From the NCBI GenBank assembly GCA_040255675.1, contig JBDZVM010000015.1, positions 1 to 64,000 on the forward strand: DNA of 64,000 nucleotides, read 5' to 3'. Each line of letters opens with the position of its first letter. Within the stretch, counting starts at the first letter, position 1. A program made the position numbers and the translations under genes. This stretch comes from JBDZVM01 sp040255675. GTDB lineage: Bacteria > Actinomycetota > Actinomycetes > Acidothermales > Acidothermaceae. The notes beneath the pieces were generated by a model, which did no database searches, had not been told where the DNA came from, and saw only the letters and a list, made by a program, of their open reading frames with translations. Positions 1 to 8,039 of the stretch are shown in pieces.

Positions 1-1
1 C

Positions 2-133
2 GCGCAGCGCGTGCTCACCGTGCCGCTGTGGTCGCACATGACCGACGACGACGTCGCGCGCGTTGCCGGCGCGGTGGTTCGAATTCACGAGCACGCGAAA
101 GCCGTGCGCACCCGCATCAGCGCGCGCGACTAG
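2..133 (+). CDS. DegT/DnrJ/EryC1-type sugar aminotransferase, C-terminal fragment
   Basis: Only the last 43 codons are inside the window; the gene is cut by the left edge. The fragment contains a VPLWSHMTDDDVARV stretch, which resembles the conserved C-terminus of PLP-dependent DegT/DnrJ/EryC1/StrS aminotransferases (typically LPLxPxMTxxxxxxV). These enzymes aminate keto-sugars for surface polysaccharides or glycosylated metabolites. It ends 10 bp before the stop of the convergent ABC transporter gene, so it is probably the end of a separate plus-strand unit and not part of the RiPP cluster. The assignment rests on one short motif. Confidence 0.6.
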   Translation, partial: AQRVLTVPLWSHMTDDDVARVAGAVVRIHEHAKAVRTRISARD

Positions 134-142
134 AGCGAAGTA

Positions 143-2095
143 TCACCCACGGCGCGACGGCGACGGCGACGGATCGGTATAGGCGGCGGCCTGCAAGGTG
201 AACAGCTCCGCGTACAGGCCGGCGCGCGCCACCAGCTCGTCGTGAGATCCGACCTCCACCACTTCGCCGTGCTTCATCACGTAGATGAGGTCGGCGTAGC
301 GAACGCTCGAGAAGCGATGCGAGATGAGGAGCACGGTTCGCCCGGTCAATAGCTCGCGAATGCTTTGAAAGAGGTCTGCTTCGGCGCGCGGATCGAGCGA
401 GGCCGTCGGCTCGTCGAGAATCACGAACGGCGCGTCGCGATAGAAGGCCCGCGCGAGCGCCACTCGCTGCCATTGGCCTCCCGAGAGATCCTGCCCGCCC
501 TTGAACTGCTTGCCCAACAAGGTGGCGTAGCCGTCGGGCAAGCTCGCGAGAAAGCTGTGAGCGCCCGCCTGCTTCGCCGCGGCAGCGATGGCGTCGAGAT
601 CGTCAATCGCTTCTGGTCGCCCGGCACCGATGTTCTCCGCCGCCGTCAGCTGGTAACGCACGAAGTCTTGAAAGATCACCGCGATCGAACGGCGAAGGTC
701 TGCTTTGTCGACCTTGCTGATGTCGCGAGAATCCCAGGTGATGGTGCCTTCGTCGGGGTCGAACAGGCCCGCGAGCACCTTGGCGAGAGTGGTTTTACCA
801 GAGCCGTTTTCGCCGACAACCGCGACCACTTGGCCCGCGTGGATGTCGAGATTCACACGTCGCAGTGCGGGCTTCGAGCTACCCGGATAGGTAAACGAAA
901 TATGGTCGGCCCGCAGCCGCTCGAACCCGCGCGGTGCCGAAGATTGTTGTTCGCTCTCTGCCGGCCCGGACTGCACTGCCAAGAAGCGGCGAAGGTCTTC
1001 GACGAAAAGACCCGACTCGAAGAGCATCTGCAGACCGCCGAACAAGCTCGTCACTTGCGAGCTCAGCATGCGAATCGCGATGAGAGCGGCACCTGCTTCG
1101 GCGAGGTTCAACTCGTGGCGGTTTACCAGCCACACGAGCAAGATCAGCGTCGCTACGAGCAGCGCGGCGGAGCCGGATTGCCCGAGCACGATGATGCGCG
1201 ACTTACGGCGTAGGTGGTGTCGGAGGTCAGCGAGATAGCTGTCGTAGTGCCAGTCGAAGCGGTCGCGAATCGCTGCTGTAAGGCCGAACGCGCGCAGCTC
1301 CTTCGCTTCGTCACGACCAGTCAACACACCACCGAGGTACGTGCGCTTTCGCACGGTCTCGTTCTGGCGCACGGTGAAAGTAAATTCAGCTCCGCTTGCC
1401 TTGCGGCTGGCGTACCACAAGGGCACGCCGCCGAGGAGCAGAATCGGTAACAACATCGGTGCTATCGCGAGAATCGCGGTGGCCACACCAATCGAGCCAA
1501 TCACGCCGCCGGATAGATTGATCATGCCCTGCACCACAGAGTACGGCCGGGTCACGGCATTAATCTGAACGCGCCGCAACTGGTCGTAAAAGGCGGAACC
1601 CTCGTAGGCAAGGAGGTCGACCCGCCCCGCGACGTCCAGAATCCGGTTCCACGTCGCGCGTGCGGTGAGTTCTGAGAGTCGGCGCAGTTGCTGCGCGACG
1701 AACGCCGCCGAAATGCTGCTGAAGGCGGTGACAGCTCCGAGCACAAGAATCGCCGGCAGCGCCCGGCCCGCGGAGCCGCCAGTTCTTTCCGCATGAAGGA
1801 TCTGCTCGAGAACTATCTTCGTGACGAGCACCTGAGCGGCGGCGATAATTCCGCCGACAAGCTGCAGTGCGGACGTGCTGATAAATGCCCGGCGGTCGGT
1901 GCTCCACACGAGCCGTACGCACTCGGCCAGCAACATGCGCAGCCGCCGCAACGAGCGCGGCTGCGCCCGTGCCGTAGCCGCGAGTTCGGCGTATCCGATC
2001 CAAGGATCGGGCCGCGGGCCCTCACTCGCGGTGCCGTCTCGGCTTCCAGCTTGTGGGCCGGGTGCCGTGTCGCGCTCGCCTGTCTCTGTGCTCAT
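143..2095 (-). CDS. ABC transporter, fused permease and ATPase, likely RiPP (lasso-type) exporter
   Basis: About 650 residues. A hydrophobic N-terminal exporter domain with several predicted membrane helices is followed by a nucleotide-binding domain with Walker A GENGSGKTTL (about residue 430), signature LSGGQWQRVALAR (about 535) and Walker B VILDEPTASLD. This is the architecture of homodimeric peptide exporters (lasso D proteins). It has no N-terminal C39 peptidase domain, so it is not expected to cleave the leader itself. The ATG at 2095 is chosen because it overlaps the TGA of the upstream cyclase gene as ATGA; an upstream in-frame start would add 16 residues. Last gene of the minus-strand cluster. 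Function in export is inferred from context. Confidence 0.85.
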   Translation of the reverse strand: MSTETGERDTAPGPQAGSRDGTASEGPRPDPWIGYAELAATARAQPRSLRRLRMLLAECVRLVWSTDRRAFISTSALQLVGGIIAAAQVLVTKIVLEQILHAERTGGSAGRALPAILVLGAVTAFSSISAAFVAQQLRRLSELTARATWNRILDVAGRVDLLAYEGSAFYDQLRRVQINAVTRPYSVVQGMINLSGGVIGSIGVATAILAIAPMLLPILLLGGVPLWYASRKASGAEFTFTVRQNETVRKRTYLGGVLTGRDEAKELRAFGLTAAIRDRFDWHYDSYLADLRHHLRRKSRIIVLGQSGSAALLVATLILLVWLVNRHELNLAEAGAALIAIRMLSSQVTSLFGGLQMLFESGLFVEDLRRFLAVQSGPAESEQQSSAPRGFERLRADHISFTYPGSSKPALRRVNLDIHAGQVVAVVGENGSGKTTLAKVLAGLFDPDEGTITWDSRDISKVDKADLRRSIAVIFQDFVRYQLTAAENIGAGRPEAIDDLDAIAAAAKQAGAHSFLASLPDGYATLLGKQFKGGQDLSGGQWQRVALARAFYRDAPFVILDEPTASLDPRAEADLFQSIRELLTGRTVLLISHRFSSVRYADLIYVMKHGEVVEVGSHDELVARAGLYAELFTLQAAAYTDPSPSPSRRG

Positions 2096-3915
2096 ACCGG
2101 CACCATGCCCGTTCCGCTGCCGGAGCGCAGTTGTTGGTCCCAAAACATCAGCATCGCGACGCGCGACGGCATGAATGACGATTTCTTTTGGCGGACGTCG
2201 TCAATGAGTTCTTGCACCTCAGCGGGATCGACCCAGTCGGGCCGATCGAGAGCCATTCGCAACCCTTTCAGCACAAGGTCATTCTCATGGCCGTAGACAG
2301 CCGCGTCGTAATACTCGTCGAGCACCGCTTTCGTCTGGACTTGATGAAAAACAGCCGGGAGACGCTGGCGCGCCAGCATCCGCAACGGGCGTTTCGGCAT
2401 CGACCCGCCACACACGACGTGCCACGGCAATCCCATGCAAAACGTCATGAGTCGGCGATCGAAGAACGGGTGTGCCGGCTCGACACCGGTGCCGCGCGCC
2501 GCAATCGCCAATTCGGGCACCACCATGCCGAGATGGTGGGCGCCCCCGGCCAGTTTTAGATATTGCTGAAAGCGCCTTCCCGGGTGCCACACACGCGCCG
2601 CCGGCATGGTTCTCAGCCGGCGCTCGAGACCGACGCGTCGAGCAAGGTCGGCAGCCAGGAGAGGGCTCGGCGCGACCACCATGGTGCGCCGGCCGAACAC
2701 AGCCAACACGAGATTCGGTATTTGCTTGTAGAGCGAGTAGCGCAGCAGACGAGAGACGGTGGTGTCTTCGCTCCGGCTGATTCGAGTAGTTTCTCGAAGC
2801 CACGCTCGAAATTGGCCGCGCGCGAGCATGTCGGCAAGATAGCTCCGGTTTCCCGAAAGCAGGCTGTCGGCGTCTTCGCCATCGTAGAGCACCTCGACGC
2901 CGTCAGCGGCTGCCCGTTCATAGACTGAATCGCCGAAATACCAGTTTCCACCCAGCGGCGCGACGGGTCGACCGGCGAAGAGTTGGCCGCTCCATTTCCC
3001 GAACGGCCCACGCCCGTCGACCGAGATCCAGGTGAGCGGGACGTCGCAGTGCCGTGCCGCCGCGATTTGCCGGGCCCGTTCGTCGCCGCGCGGGGTGCGA
3101 AACGGAATCGCGTACGCGCTCACGCGAGTCTGTGCCGGCGCGACGCGCACCAACGACGCAAGCACATTCGTCGAGTCGAGGCCACCCGAAAGCCTGATGC
3201 TGACCTGCGACGCCCCTTCGAGCCGGCACCGCACGGCTTCGTCAAGGTGGCTCGCGAATTCGTCGACGTAATCATCGAAGCTTTCTCGACGAATGTGTTG
3301 GACATGCCAATCCGCATATCGCTTCTGCCGCCACGCACGTTCGCCGCGGTTGATAGTCGCGATATGACCTGGAATTACCGCGAATACCTGGTCGTACGCT
3401 GTGGCCGACGGTTCGAGCCACAGGTTCTGCAAGTAGCCCGCCACAAAGAGGTCAGACGGAACCATCGATTGGCGCCAACTCGCCACTTCGGCGAGGTCGC
3501 TGCCACATACGACACTCCCCTCGTGTGTCGTCGTTAGGTATGCTGCCTGGCCTGCGGTAAGGTCGCGAAACACCCGGACTTCATGGCGACGGTGGTCGAT
3601 GAACGCGCCCGCGAAGCCGCCGATCACGCGATCGAGAAAACCGCCACCCCAGACGCGATACGACGCGAACACGATGCGAGCCGCTGCCTCCGTTGCGCTT
3701 TCGCCGTCGACCCGATCAGGAATGTCGAGGCGCTCGGCAAGCTCACGGGAATTGTCGAGCCGGCCGACGAAGGCAAGTGCCCGCTCGTCGTCGCTCACAC
3801 AGGCAGCGCGCGCGCCTCGCACCGCGATCGCCTGCCCGGGCACGCCAGTGACCGAAGTGCCCGTGACTCGATCGGCGTCAGGACCGATCACCGCGAGGAA
3901 GGAGTCGAAACTCAT
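2092..3915 (-). CDS. Asparagine-synthetase-like macrolactam (lasso-type) cyclase
   Basis: 607 residues. The N-terminal half resembles a class-II glutaminase domain but starts MSF instead of MC, so the catalytic Cys2 of true asparagine synthetase is missing. The C-terminal half has the ATP-pyrophosphatase PP-loop RLSGGLDST at about residue 240 and the DGEDADSLLSG region. This combination is typical of lasso cyclases (C proteins), which adenylate an Asp/Glu side chain and close an isopeptide ring. It directly follows the kinase gene (TAG then ATG, no gap) and overlaps the transporter by ATGA, so the three are probably co-translated. A primary-metabolism asparagine synthetase is unlikely given the missing Cys and the neighbours. 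Confidence 0.85.
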   Translation of the reverse strand: MSFDSFLAVIGPDADRVTGTSVTGVPGQAIAVRGARAACVSDDERALAFVGRLDNSRELAERLDIPDRVDGESATEAAARIVFASYRVWGGGFLDRVIGGFAGAFIDHRRHEVRVFRDLTAGQAAYLTTTHEGSVVCGSDLAEVASWRQSMVPSDLFVAGYLQNLWLEPSATAYDQVFAVIPGHIATINRGERAWRQKRYADWHVQHIRRESFDDYVDEFASHLDEAVRCRLEGASQVSIRLSGGLDSTNVLASLVRVAPAQTRVSAYAIPFRTPRGDERARQIAAARHCDVPLTWISVDGRGPFGKWSGQLFAGRPVAPLGGNWYFGDSVYERAAADGVEVLYDGEDADSLLSGNRSYLADMLARGQFRAWLRETTRISRSEDTTVSRLLRYSLYKQIPNLVLAVFGRRTMVVAPSPLLAADLARRVGLERRLRTMPAARVWHPGRRFQQYLKLAGGAHHLGMVVPELAIAARGTGVEPAHPFFDRRLMTFCMGLPWHVVCGGSMPKRPLRMLARQRLPAVFHQVQTKAVLDEYYDAAVYGHENDLVLKGLRMALDRPDWVDPAEVQELIDDVRQKKSSFMPSRVAMLMFWDQQLRSGSGTGMVPV

Positions 3916-4785
3916 CTACGCCGCGCTTTTGTCGAGTGTGCGGGCGACTTCGTCGACTGAACGGTCAAGCAAACGCGCGTCTTTCGGGCGCTCGAACAAC
4001 CACATCGGAAGCGCGGCAAGGTCGAGCAGACGTTGCGCGGTCGGACGGCCCGTCTCGACGACCGCAAGGTGTTGCAGCAATGTCGGAAGCCGCATCGGCG
4101 GCGCGACCGGCCTCATCTCGAAAGCGTCGGCCCAGCGAAGCACGACGATGCCGGTGAGCGTCGCGTCGGGAGGACAGGGTGGCAACTCGACGCGATACCT
4201 GGTGTTGTCGCGCGCGGGCCGCATCGGCAGTCGCTCGCCGAAGAATCCCAACGCCGACGGGCGAAGGTCGATGCAGCGCGGACCCGCGAAGACCCGATCG
4301 CCGTCGACGACTATCACGTCGTCGGTGAGAACGTCGAGTTCGCGGCCGCCAAAGGCGATTGCCGCTGTGAGCGAACTCTTGCCGGCCTCTCGTTCACCGA
4401 CCACGGCGAGAGCGCGGCCGCCGGCCGCCACGAGCCCTCCGTGGATCACAAGGCGGCCAACGTGGTGAGCGCGCCAAAAGGCCGCCGGCGCGAGCCACGG
4501 ATGCAGCATTTCGTCGTCAGGAACCCAGCGTGGCATGGCGTAATACGCGTTGCCGTGGGCGACGTCCATGCCGACTTCTCCGCCGCCTAACAGCGGCCCT
4601 CGAAGCTCGGTCGCGGACGGCGGCAACTGACCGTCAGGCACCCGAAAGACGCCGAGCGAAGGCGCCGACTCGTCGACCGGAACCAACAGGTGCGGCGGCG
4701 GCTCGATACCGTGCAGCGCGAAGCCGTATACGCCAAGGGGTCGCCGTGTACGGCCCGCACCGGTCGTAACGCGCGTCAAACCCAC
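3916..4785 (-). CDS. HPr-kinase-like P-loop kinase of a RiPP cluster
   Basis: 289 residues with a Walker A motif GEREAGKSS at about residue 128 followed by LTDDVIVVDGD, the arrangement of the HPr kinase/phosphorylase C-terminal domain. Homologues occur in lasso clusters, where a characterised subgroup phosphorylates the C-terminal serine of the precursor (paeninodin type). Here the candidate precursor ends in ...GLCHPD, with no C-terminal Ser, so the phosphate acceptor, if any, is unclear. It is the first gene of the kinase-cyclase-exporter operon and diverges from the PqqD-like gene. Some homologues in such clusters have no proven activity. Confidence 0.75.
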   Translation of the reverse strand: MGLTRVTTGAGRTRRPLGVYGFALHGIEPPPHLLVPVDESAPSLGVFRVPDGQLPPSATELRGPLLGGGEVGMDVAHGNAYYAMPRWVPDDEMLHPWLAPAAFWRAHHVGRLVIHGGLVAAGGRALAVVGEREAGKSSLTAAIAFGGRELDVLTDDVIVVDGDRVFAGPRCIDLRPSALGFFGERLPMRPARDNTRYRVELPPCPPDATLTGIVVLRWADAFEMRPVAPPMRLPTLLQHLAVVETGRPTAQRLLDLAALPMWLFERPKDARLLDRSVDEVARTLDKSAA

Positions 4786-4898
4786 GACCTAGACCCCCAC
4801 GGGTGATTTTTTGCCCTTCAAGGCTATTCAATGTTGGTGACCACCGCAGCGAAACCGGGAAACGCCGAACCCCGCCAAGCGACCCCTTACGATGAACC
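4786..4898. promoter_or_regulatory. Divergent intergenic region between kinase and B1 genes
   Basis: This 113-bp region must carry the promoters for the kinase operon (minus) and the PqqD-like gene (plus). A TACGAT hexamer at 4888-4893 lies 5 nt before the ATG at 4899, the geometry of an actinobacterial leaderless -10 box. I see no convincing -35, and there is no Shine-Dalgarno before the ATG. Confidence 0.35.
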
Positions 4899-5171
4899 AT
4901 GGTTCAGCTCAGGATCGATGAATCGGCAGTCGCGTGGCGCGAGGTCGACGGCGACATCGTCGTCATCGACTTGAAAGCGTCGCAGTACCTGACGCTCAAC
5001 GCTGTGGGTCGCTTTTTGTGGCTGCGCCTCGCTCACGGCGCCGACGAGACGAGCCTGACCGATGCGCTCGCGGCTGAGGCCGGCCTCGACCGCGACCGAG
5101 CGCGTAACGATGTAGCGGCATTTGTTCAGGATTTGAGAACGCGCAAGTTCTTAGTCGAATCGAACAACTGA
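4899..5171 (+). CDS. PqqD-family RiPP recognition element protein (lasso B1-like)
   Basis: 90 residues. The pattern W..V.GDIVVIDLKASQYLTLNAVGRFLWLRL followed by an acidic helical half and a final FL segment is that of PqqD/RRE proteins, which bind the leader peptide and present it to the modifying enzymes. In lasso clusters this is the stand-alone B1 subunit that works with the B2 transglutaminase-like protease, but no B2 gene is present here. It is on the opposite strand to all other cluster genes, diverges from the kinase and converges on the precursor gene across a shared hairpin. Translation is probably leaderless. Confidence 0.85.
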   Translation: MVQLRIDESAVAWREVDGDIVVIDLKASQYLTLNAVGRFLWLRLAHGADETSLTDALAAEAGLDRDRARNDVAAFVQDLRTRKFLVESNN

Positions 5172-5185
5172 GATTAACTGACACG

Positions 5186-5227
5186 GCCCGAAGCGTCTGA
5201 CATAACATCCGCTTCGGGCCTTTGTGA
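5186..5227. terminator. Hairpin terminator between B1 and precursor genes
   Basis: An 11-bp perfect inverted repeat, GGCCCGAAGCG (5186-5196) with CGCTTCGGGCC (5211-5221) and a 14-nt loop, is followed on the plus strand by TTTGTG. It lies 14 bp after the B1 stop and 18 bp from the stop of the convergent precursor gene, so it can serve both. Confidence 0.8.
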
Positions 5228-5244
5228 TCTACACCACAAAATCG

Positions 5245-5442
5245 TCAGTCTGGGTGGCAAAGACCGTCTTCGCCGATGTGCCCGCTGAGCACGCCGGCCC
5301 CTTGCTGGCCCTGGCTGAACAGGTCGTCACCACCTGCCGAGACCTTGGTAATGCAAGACGCGCCAACCGCCGCCGCCGTAGCAAGCGTATGCGTTGGCAC
5401 GCCGCCCAGCACGATCACGCGAGGGCTCTCATAAGTCTCCAT
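5245..5442 (-). CDS. Candidate RiPP precursor peptide with lasso-type leader and non-canonical core
   Basis: 65 residues starting METYESPRVIVLGG. Tyr4 and Pro7 form the YxxP leader motif read by PqqD/B1 proteins. With Thr19 as the conserved Thr(-2), Tyr4 is at -17, Pro7 at -14 and Val9 at the -12 hydrophobic position, which is the spacing of known lasso leaders. The implied 45-residue core A21-D65 has no Asp/Glu at positions 7-9 (Gly27, Ala28, Ser29), so a canonical lasso ring cannot form. An alternative cleavage after Lys33 places Thr32 at -2 and Asp40 at core position 7. The C-terminal half is Gly-rich and has Cys30 and Cys62. A strong purine-rich Shine-Dalgarno (GGAGGGGAGGG) precedes the ATG. 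Convergent with B1. Confidence 0.7.
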   Translation of the reverse strand: METYESPRVIVLGGVPTHTLATAAAVGASCITKVSAGGDDLFSQGQQGAGVLSGHIGEDGLCHPD

Positions 5443-5635
5443 CGGTTGTCCCTCCCCTCCACCGATGCTTCCTTCTTAGCGTCGCCACAGTTAACCAGCC
5501 GCACGTCGCTCCTGTAAAGCGAGTCACCCCAACGGGCTATTAAGACCGCTGAAACTAACTGGATTCCGACAATGCCTGTAAATGCCATTTATCAGTCATA
5601 GATGCTGTCTGATGGAGCGAAGGCTGCGGCTACGG

Positions 5636-6547
5636 CTACGACACGTCCGCACCAGCGCTTCCGCGCGGACGCCGGCGCCAGGCGTACAGGCCACAGAACG
5701 CGCCCGCGGCCAGCAACCCCAATCCGGCGGCAACTTCCGCCAGAACCGGTGCGCCGGTGAACGGCAGTGAGCCCCGCGGGGGCTTGGTGATGGTCAGACC
5801 CAGAACAGACGGGCTGGGAGTCGGCGTCCGAGAGATCTGTTCCGGCAGAACGGAAGCGGAAACGGACGGTGAGACGGTGGCCGAGGGCGAGACGGTGACC
5901 GAGGGCGAGACGGTTTCCGACGGTGAGACGGTGACCGAGGGCGAGACGGTTTCCGACGGTGAGACGGTGACCGAGGGCGAGACGGTGACCGAGGGCGAGA
6001 CAGATGGCGACACGGTTCCGGACGGCGAGGGCGACGGCGTCACGCAAGCCGCGCCGCCGTGCCAGGTGGCGATCGTGATGTCGGAGTCGAAGACGGCGTC
6101 CGGGTAGTGAGGCAACGGCCCGTCGACACCGTCGTAGCGCTTGGTGCCGATCACCAGTTCGACCTGCCCGAAGCACGCGGGCGGGGTCACCGAGAGCGTC
6201 TGAGCCGTCGTCGTCAGGTGCGCCGTCGCGAACCCGATCAGCTTCTGCTGGCCGCTGGTCTCCCACGTCGGGCCCTGGGTCTCGTACGAGTGCAGCGACA
6301 CGTCGCACGAGACGTTCTCGCTGCCCGCGGCCAGCTTGACGCTCACCGTCGTGAGGTGGCTGTTGCGGCTCACGAGCTCGACGTCCGCCTTCGTGCACGA
6401 CGAGGCCGATGCCGACGCTGATGTTGAGGCCGAGGCTGACGCCGACGACGTGACGGCACGCGCGCCCGCCGATGCGAAAAGGGTCAGTCCCGCGGCAGTC
6501 AGCATGCCTGCCAGCGCCGGCGCGACGACCGCAAGTCTCCTGTCCAC
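5636..6547 (-). CDS. Secreted Ser-rich repeat protein with LPFTG sortase signal
   Basis: About 303 residues from the GTG at 6547 (a GAGAGG motif lies upstream; an in-frame TTG is 6 bp further up). There is an N-terminal signal peptide, then a short Ser/Ala stretch, a folded domain containing two to three Cys, a repeat region of VSPS(V/E)T units encoded by 18-bp repeats, and a C-terminal sorting signal LPFTG followed by a hydrophobic helix and an RRRPRG tail. It should be covalently anchored to the cell wall by a sortase; no sortase gene is in the window. The role of the folded domain is not recognised. The gene heads the minus-strand side of the polysaccharide locus, directly downstream of a glycosyltransferase gene. 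Confidence 0.75.
   Translation of the reverse strand: MDRRLAVVAPALAGMLTAAGLTLFASAGARAVTSSASASASTSASASASSCTKADVELVSRNSHLTTVSVKLAAGSENVSCDVSLHSYETQGPTWETSGQQKLIGFATAHLTTTAQTLSVTPPACFGQVELVIGTKRYDGVDGPLPHYPDAVFDSDITIATWHGGAACVTPSPSPSGTVSPSVSPSVTVSPSVTVSPSETVSPSVTVSPSETVSPSVTVSPSATVSPSVSASVLPEQISRTPTPSPSVLGLTITKPPRGSLPFTGAPVLAEVAAGLGLLAAGAFCGLYAWRRRPRGSAGADVS
5871..5996. repeat. 18-bp tandem repeat encoding VSPS(V/E)T units
   Basis: Seven units of 18 bp beginning GAGACGGT occupy this stretch. Two unit types (ending CCGAGGGC or CCGACGGT) are interspersed. They are in frame with the LPFTG protein and encode its Ser/Thr/Pro stalk. Confidence 0.85.
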
Positions 6548-6557
6548 GGTCAACCTC

Positions 6558-8039
6558 TCACTTCCACCCGCGACCGTTCGAGGCGCGGGCCGTCACATCA
6601 GATCGAGTTCTCACAAAACGGTCGAGCGCGATCGGGTCGCGCAGGTCGACGATTCGATTTCCCCACTGGTCGACCAGCGGGCGCGCCGTCCGGCGCCGGT
6701 CGACGTCCGGCCAAGAGTTACCGGACGACGACGTGCCAGCCGACAGCAAACCGGACGACAACAAATCGGACGACAGCAAACCGGACGACGAAGAACCGGA
6801 CGGCGCTCGCGTAGTTCGCCGTCCGGCCAGTCGGTCGTAAACCTCGACGTAGGCGCGGCGTTGCGGTTCCCAATCGAGGACGGCGCTCGCGCGGCGGCGG
6901 CCGGCGATCGCCATGTCGGCGCGGGTGTCGGGATCATCGACAAGCGCCGCCATCGCCTTGGCGTACGCGGCGATGTCGCCGGGCTCGACGTAGATGGCCG
7001 CGTCGGCGGCGGAGACACGAGTCTCTTTGAGGTCGAACGCGACGACGGGCAGCGCGTACGCCATGTACTCCATCGTTTTATTCATCGTCGAGACGTCGTT
7101 GAGCGGATTCAACGGATCCGGCGAGAGTCCGACGCTAGCCGTCGACAAATACTCGCTGATCAGGCGCGCGTCAGCACGGCCGGTGAACGTGACGAAATCA
7201 CCGAGCTTCAGTGCCGTGGCGAGGCTTTTCAAGTCGTCGAAACAGTCGCCGAATCCGAGCAGGGCAAGGTGCAAGTCGTCGCGCGCGAGTTCGTGCACGT
7301 ACACGTCGAGCGCGCGAAGGGCGAGATCGACGCCGTCTTGCGGCCCCATAATTCCCAGGTACACGGCAAGGTGTGCGCGGCCACGCCGCAACTCCGGCCG
7401 AGCGAGAACCGGCCGCATGCGCGACGTGTCAGGACCGCTGCGCACCACCGTCACTCGATCCGGACGACGCCCGCCGCGGTCGAGGGCCACCTGCCGATAC
7501 GACTCGTTCGGCGAAATCACTTCGTCGGCGAAACGATAGGTCATGCGTTCGAGCCAGCACAGCGACCGATACTGCGCCTTCGCGACGAGCCCGCAAGGTA
7601 CGCCGAACCGCGATAAAAAGACCTCAGGGTTCAGGTCGTGCTGATCGTACACAAAGCGCTTGCCGAGCAATTTGTAGATCGCGCCTAGCGCCCAATACGT
7701 GTCGGGCGGATTGCACGCCTGGAATATATCGAAGCCGTGACGCCTCGCTACCCGAAAAGAAAGTAAGGCAGTGCGCACCCAGCAGTAAGCGAACTCCCAA
7801 AGGTAGCTGAGCGCCCCTCTCGTCGGAGGTGGCTGCCGATACCTATATATGTGCACGCCGTCAAGCTCTTCGTACGCCGAATCGTCCGCGCCTTTGACGC
7901 AGATCACGCTGACCTCGTAGCCGGCCTGCCGCAACGCTTTGCATTCGAGCCAGACCCGCCTGTCCAGCGGAACGGGCAAGTTCTGGACGACGATCAACGC
8001 TCGCGCGGCACGTGCCGCTTTCTTTTCCGTCTCGTTCAT
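6558..8039 (-). CDS. GT4-type glycosyltransferase with Ser-rich C-terminal repeat tail
   Basis: 493 residues. The N-terminal half matches GT-B glycosyltransferases (VVQNLPVPLDRRVWLECKAL; CNPPDTYW; YDQHDLNPE) and the C-terminal half has the donor-binding pattern MEYMAYALPVVAFDLKETR, so it probably transfers an NDP-sugar during polysaccharide assembly. After the catalytic domain comes a Ser/Gly/Leu-rich stretch (SGLLSS units) encoded by five 15-bp repeats, which is unusual for the family. The ATG at 8039 is preceded by AGGGGGG. It diverges from the Wzz-like gene and is followed, after a 10-bp gap, by the LPFTG protein. Confidence 0.85.
   Translation of the reverse strand: MNETEKKAARAARALIVVQNLPVPLDRRVWLECKALRQAGYEVSVICVKGADDSAYEELDGVHIYRYRQPPPTRGALSYLWEFAYCWVRTALLSFRVARRHGFDIFQACNPPDTYWALGAIYKLLGKRFVYDQHDLNPEVFLSRFGVPCGLVAKAQYRSLCWLERMTYRFADEVISPNESYRQVALDRGGRRPDRVTVVRSGPDTSRMRPVLARPELRRGRAHLAVYLGIMGPQDGVDLALRALDVYVHELARDDLHLALLGFGDCFDDLKSLATALKLGDFVTFTGRADARLISEYLSTASVGLSPDPLNPLNDVSTMNKTMEYMAYALPVVAFDLKETRVSAADAAIYVEPGDIAAYAKAMAALVDDPDTRADMAIAGRRRASAVLDWEPQRRAYVEVYDRLAGRRTTRAPSGSSSSGLLSSDLLSSGLLSAGTSSSGNSWPDVDRRRTARPLVDQWGNRIVDLRDPIALDRFVRTRSDVTARASNGRGWK
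6721..6795. repeat. 15-bp tandem repeat inside a glycosyltransferase gene
   Basis: Five imperfect 15-bp units of the type CCGGACGACAGCAAA lie in frame within the 3' part of the glycosyltransferase gene and encode Ser/Leu/Gly-rich pentapeptides on the minus strand. Confidence 0.8.

Noticed and set aside
365..1213. Long plus-strand open frame over the ABC transporter gene
   Set aside because: It is antisense to a transporter with complete Walker and signature motifs and shows no family similarity.
5592..6398. Minus-strand frame with an ALGHRL repeat overlapping the LPFTG gene
   Set aside because: Repetition comes from the 18-bp DNA repeat read in another frame; the LPFTG frame has a signal peptide and sorting signal.
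6336..7616. 426-codon plus-strand frame
   Set aside because: Arg-rich, antisense to the GT4 glycosyltransferase and the LPFTG protein; a high-GC shadow frame.
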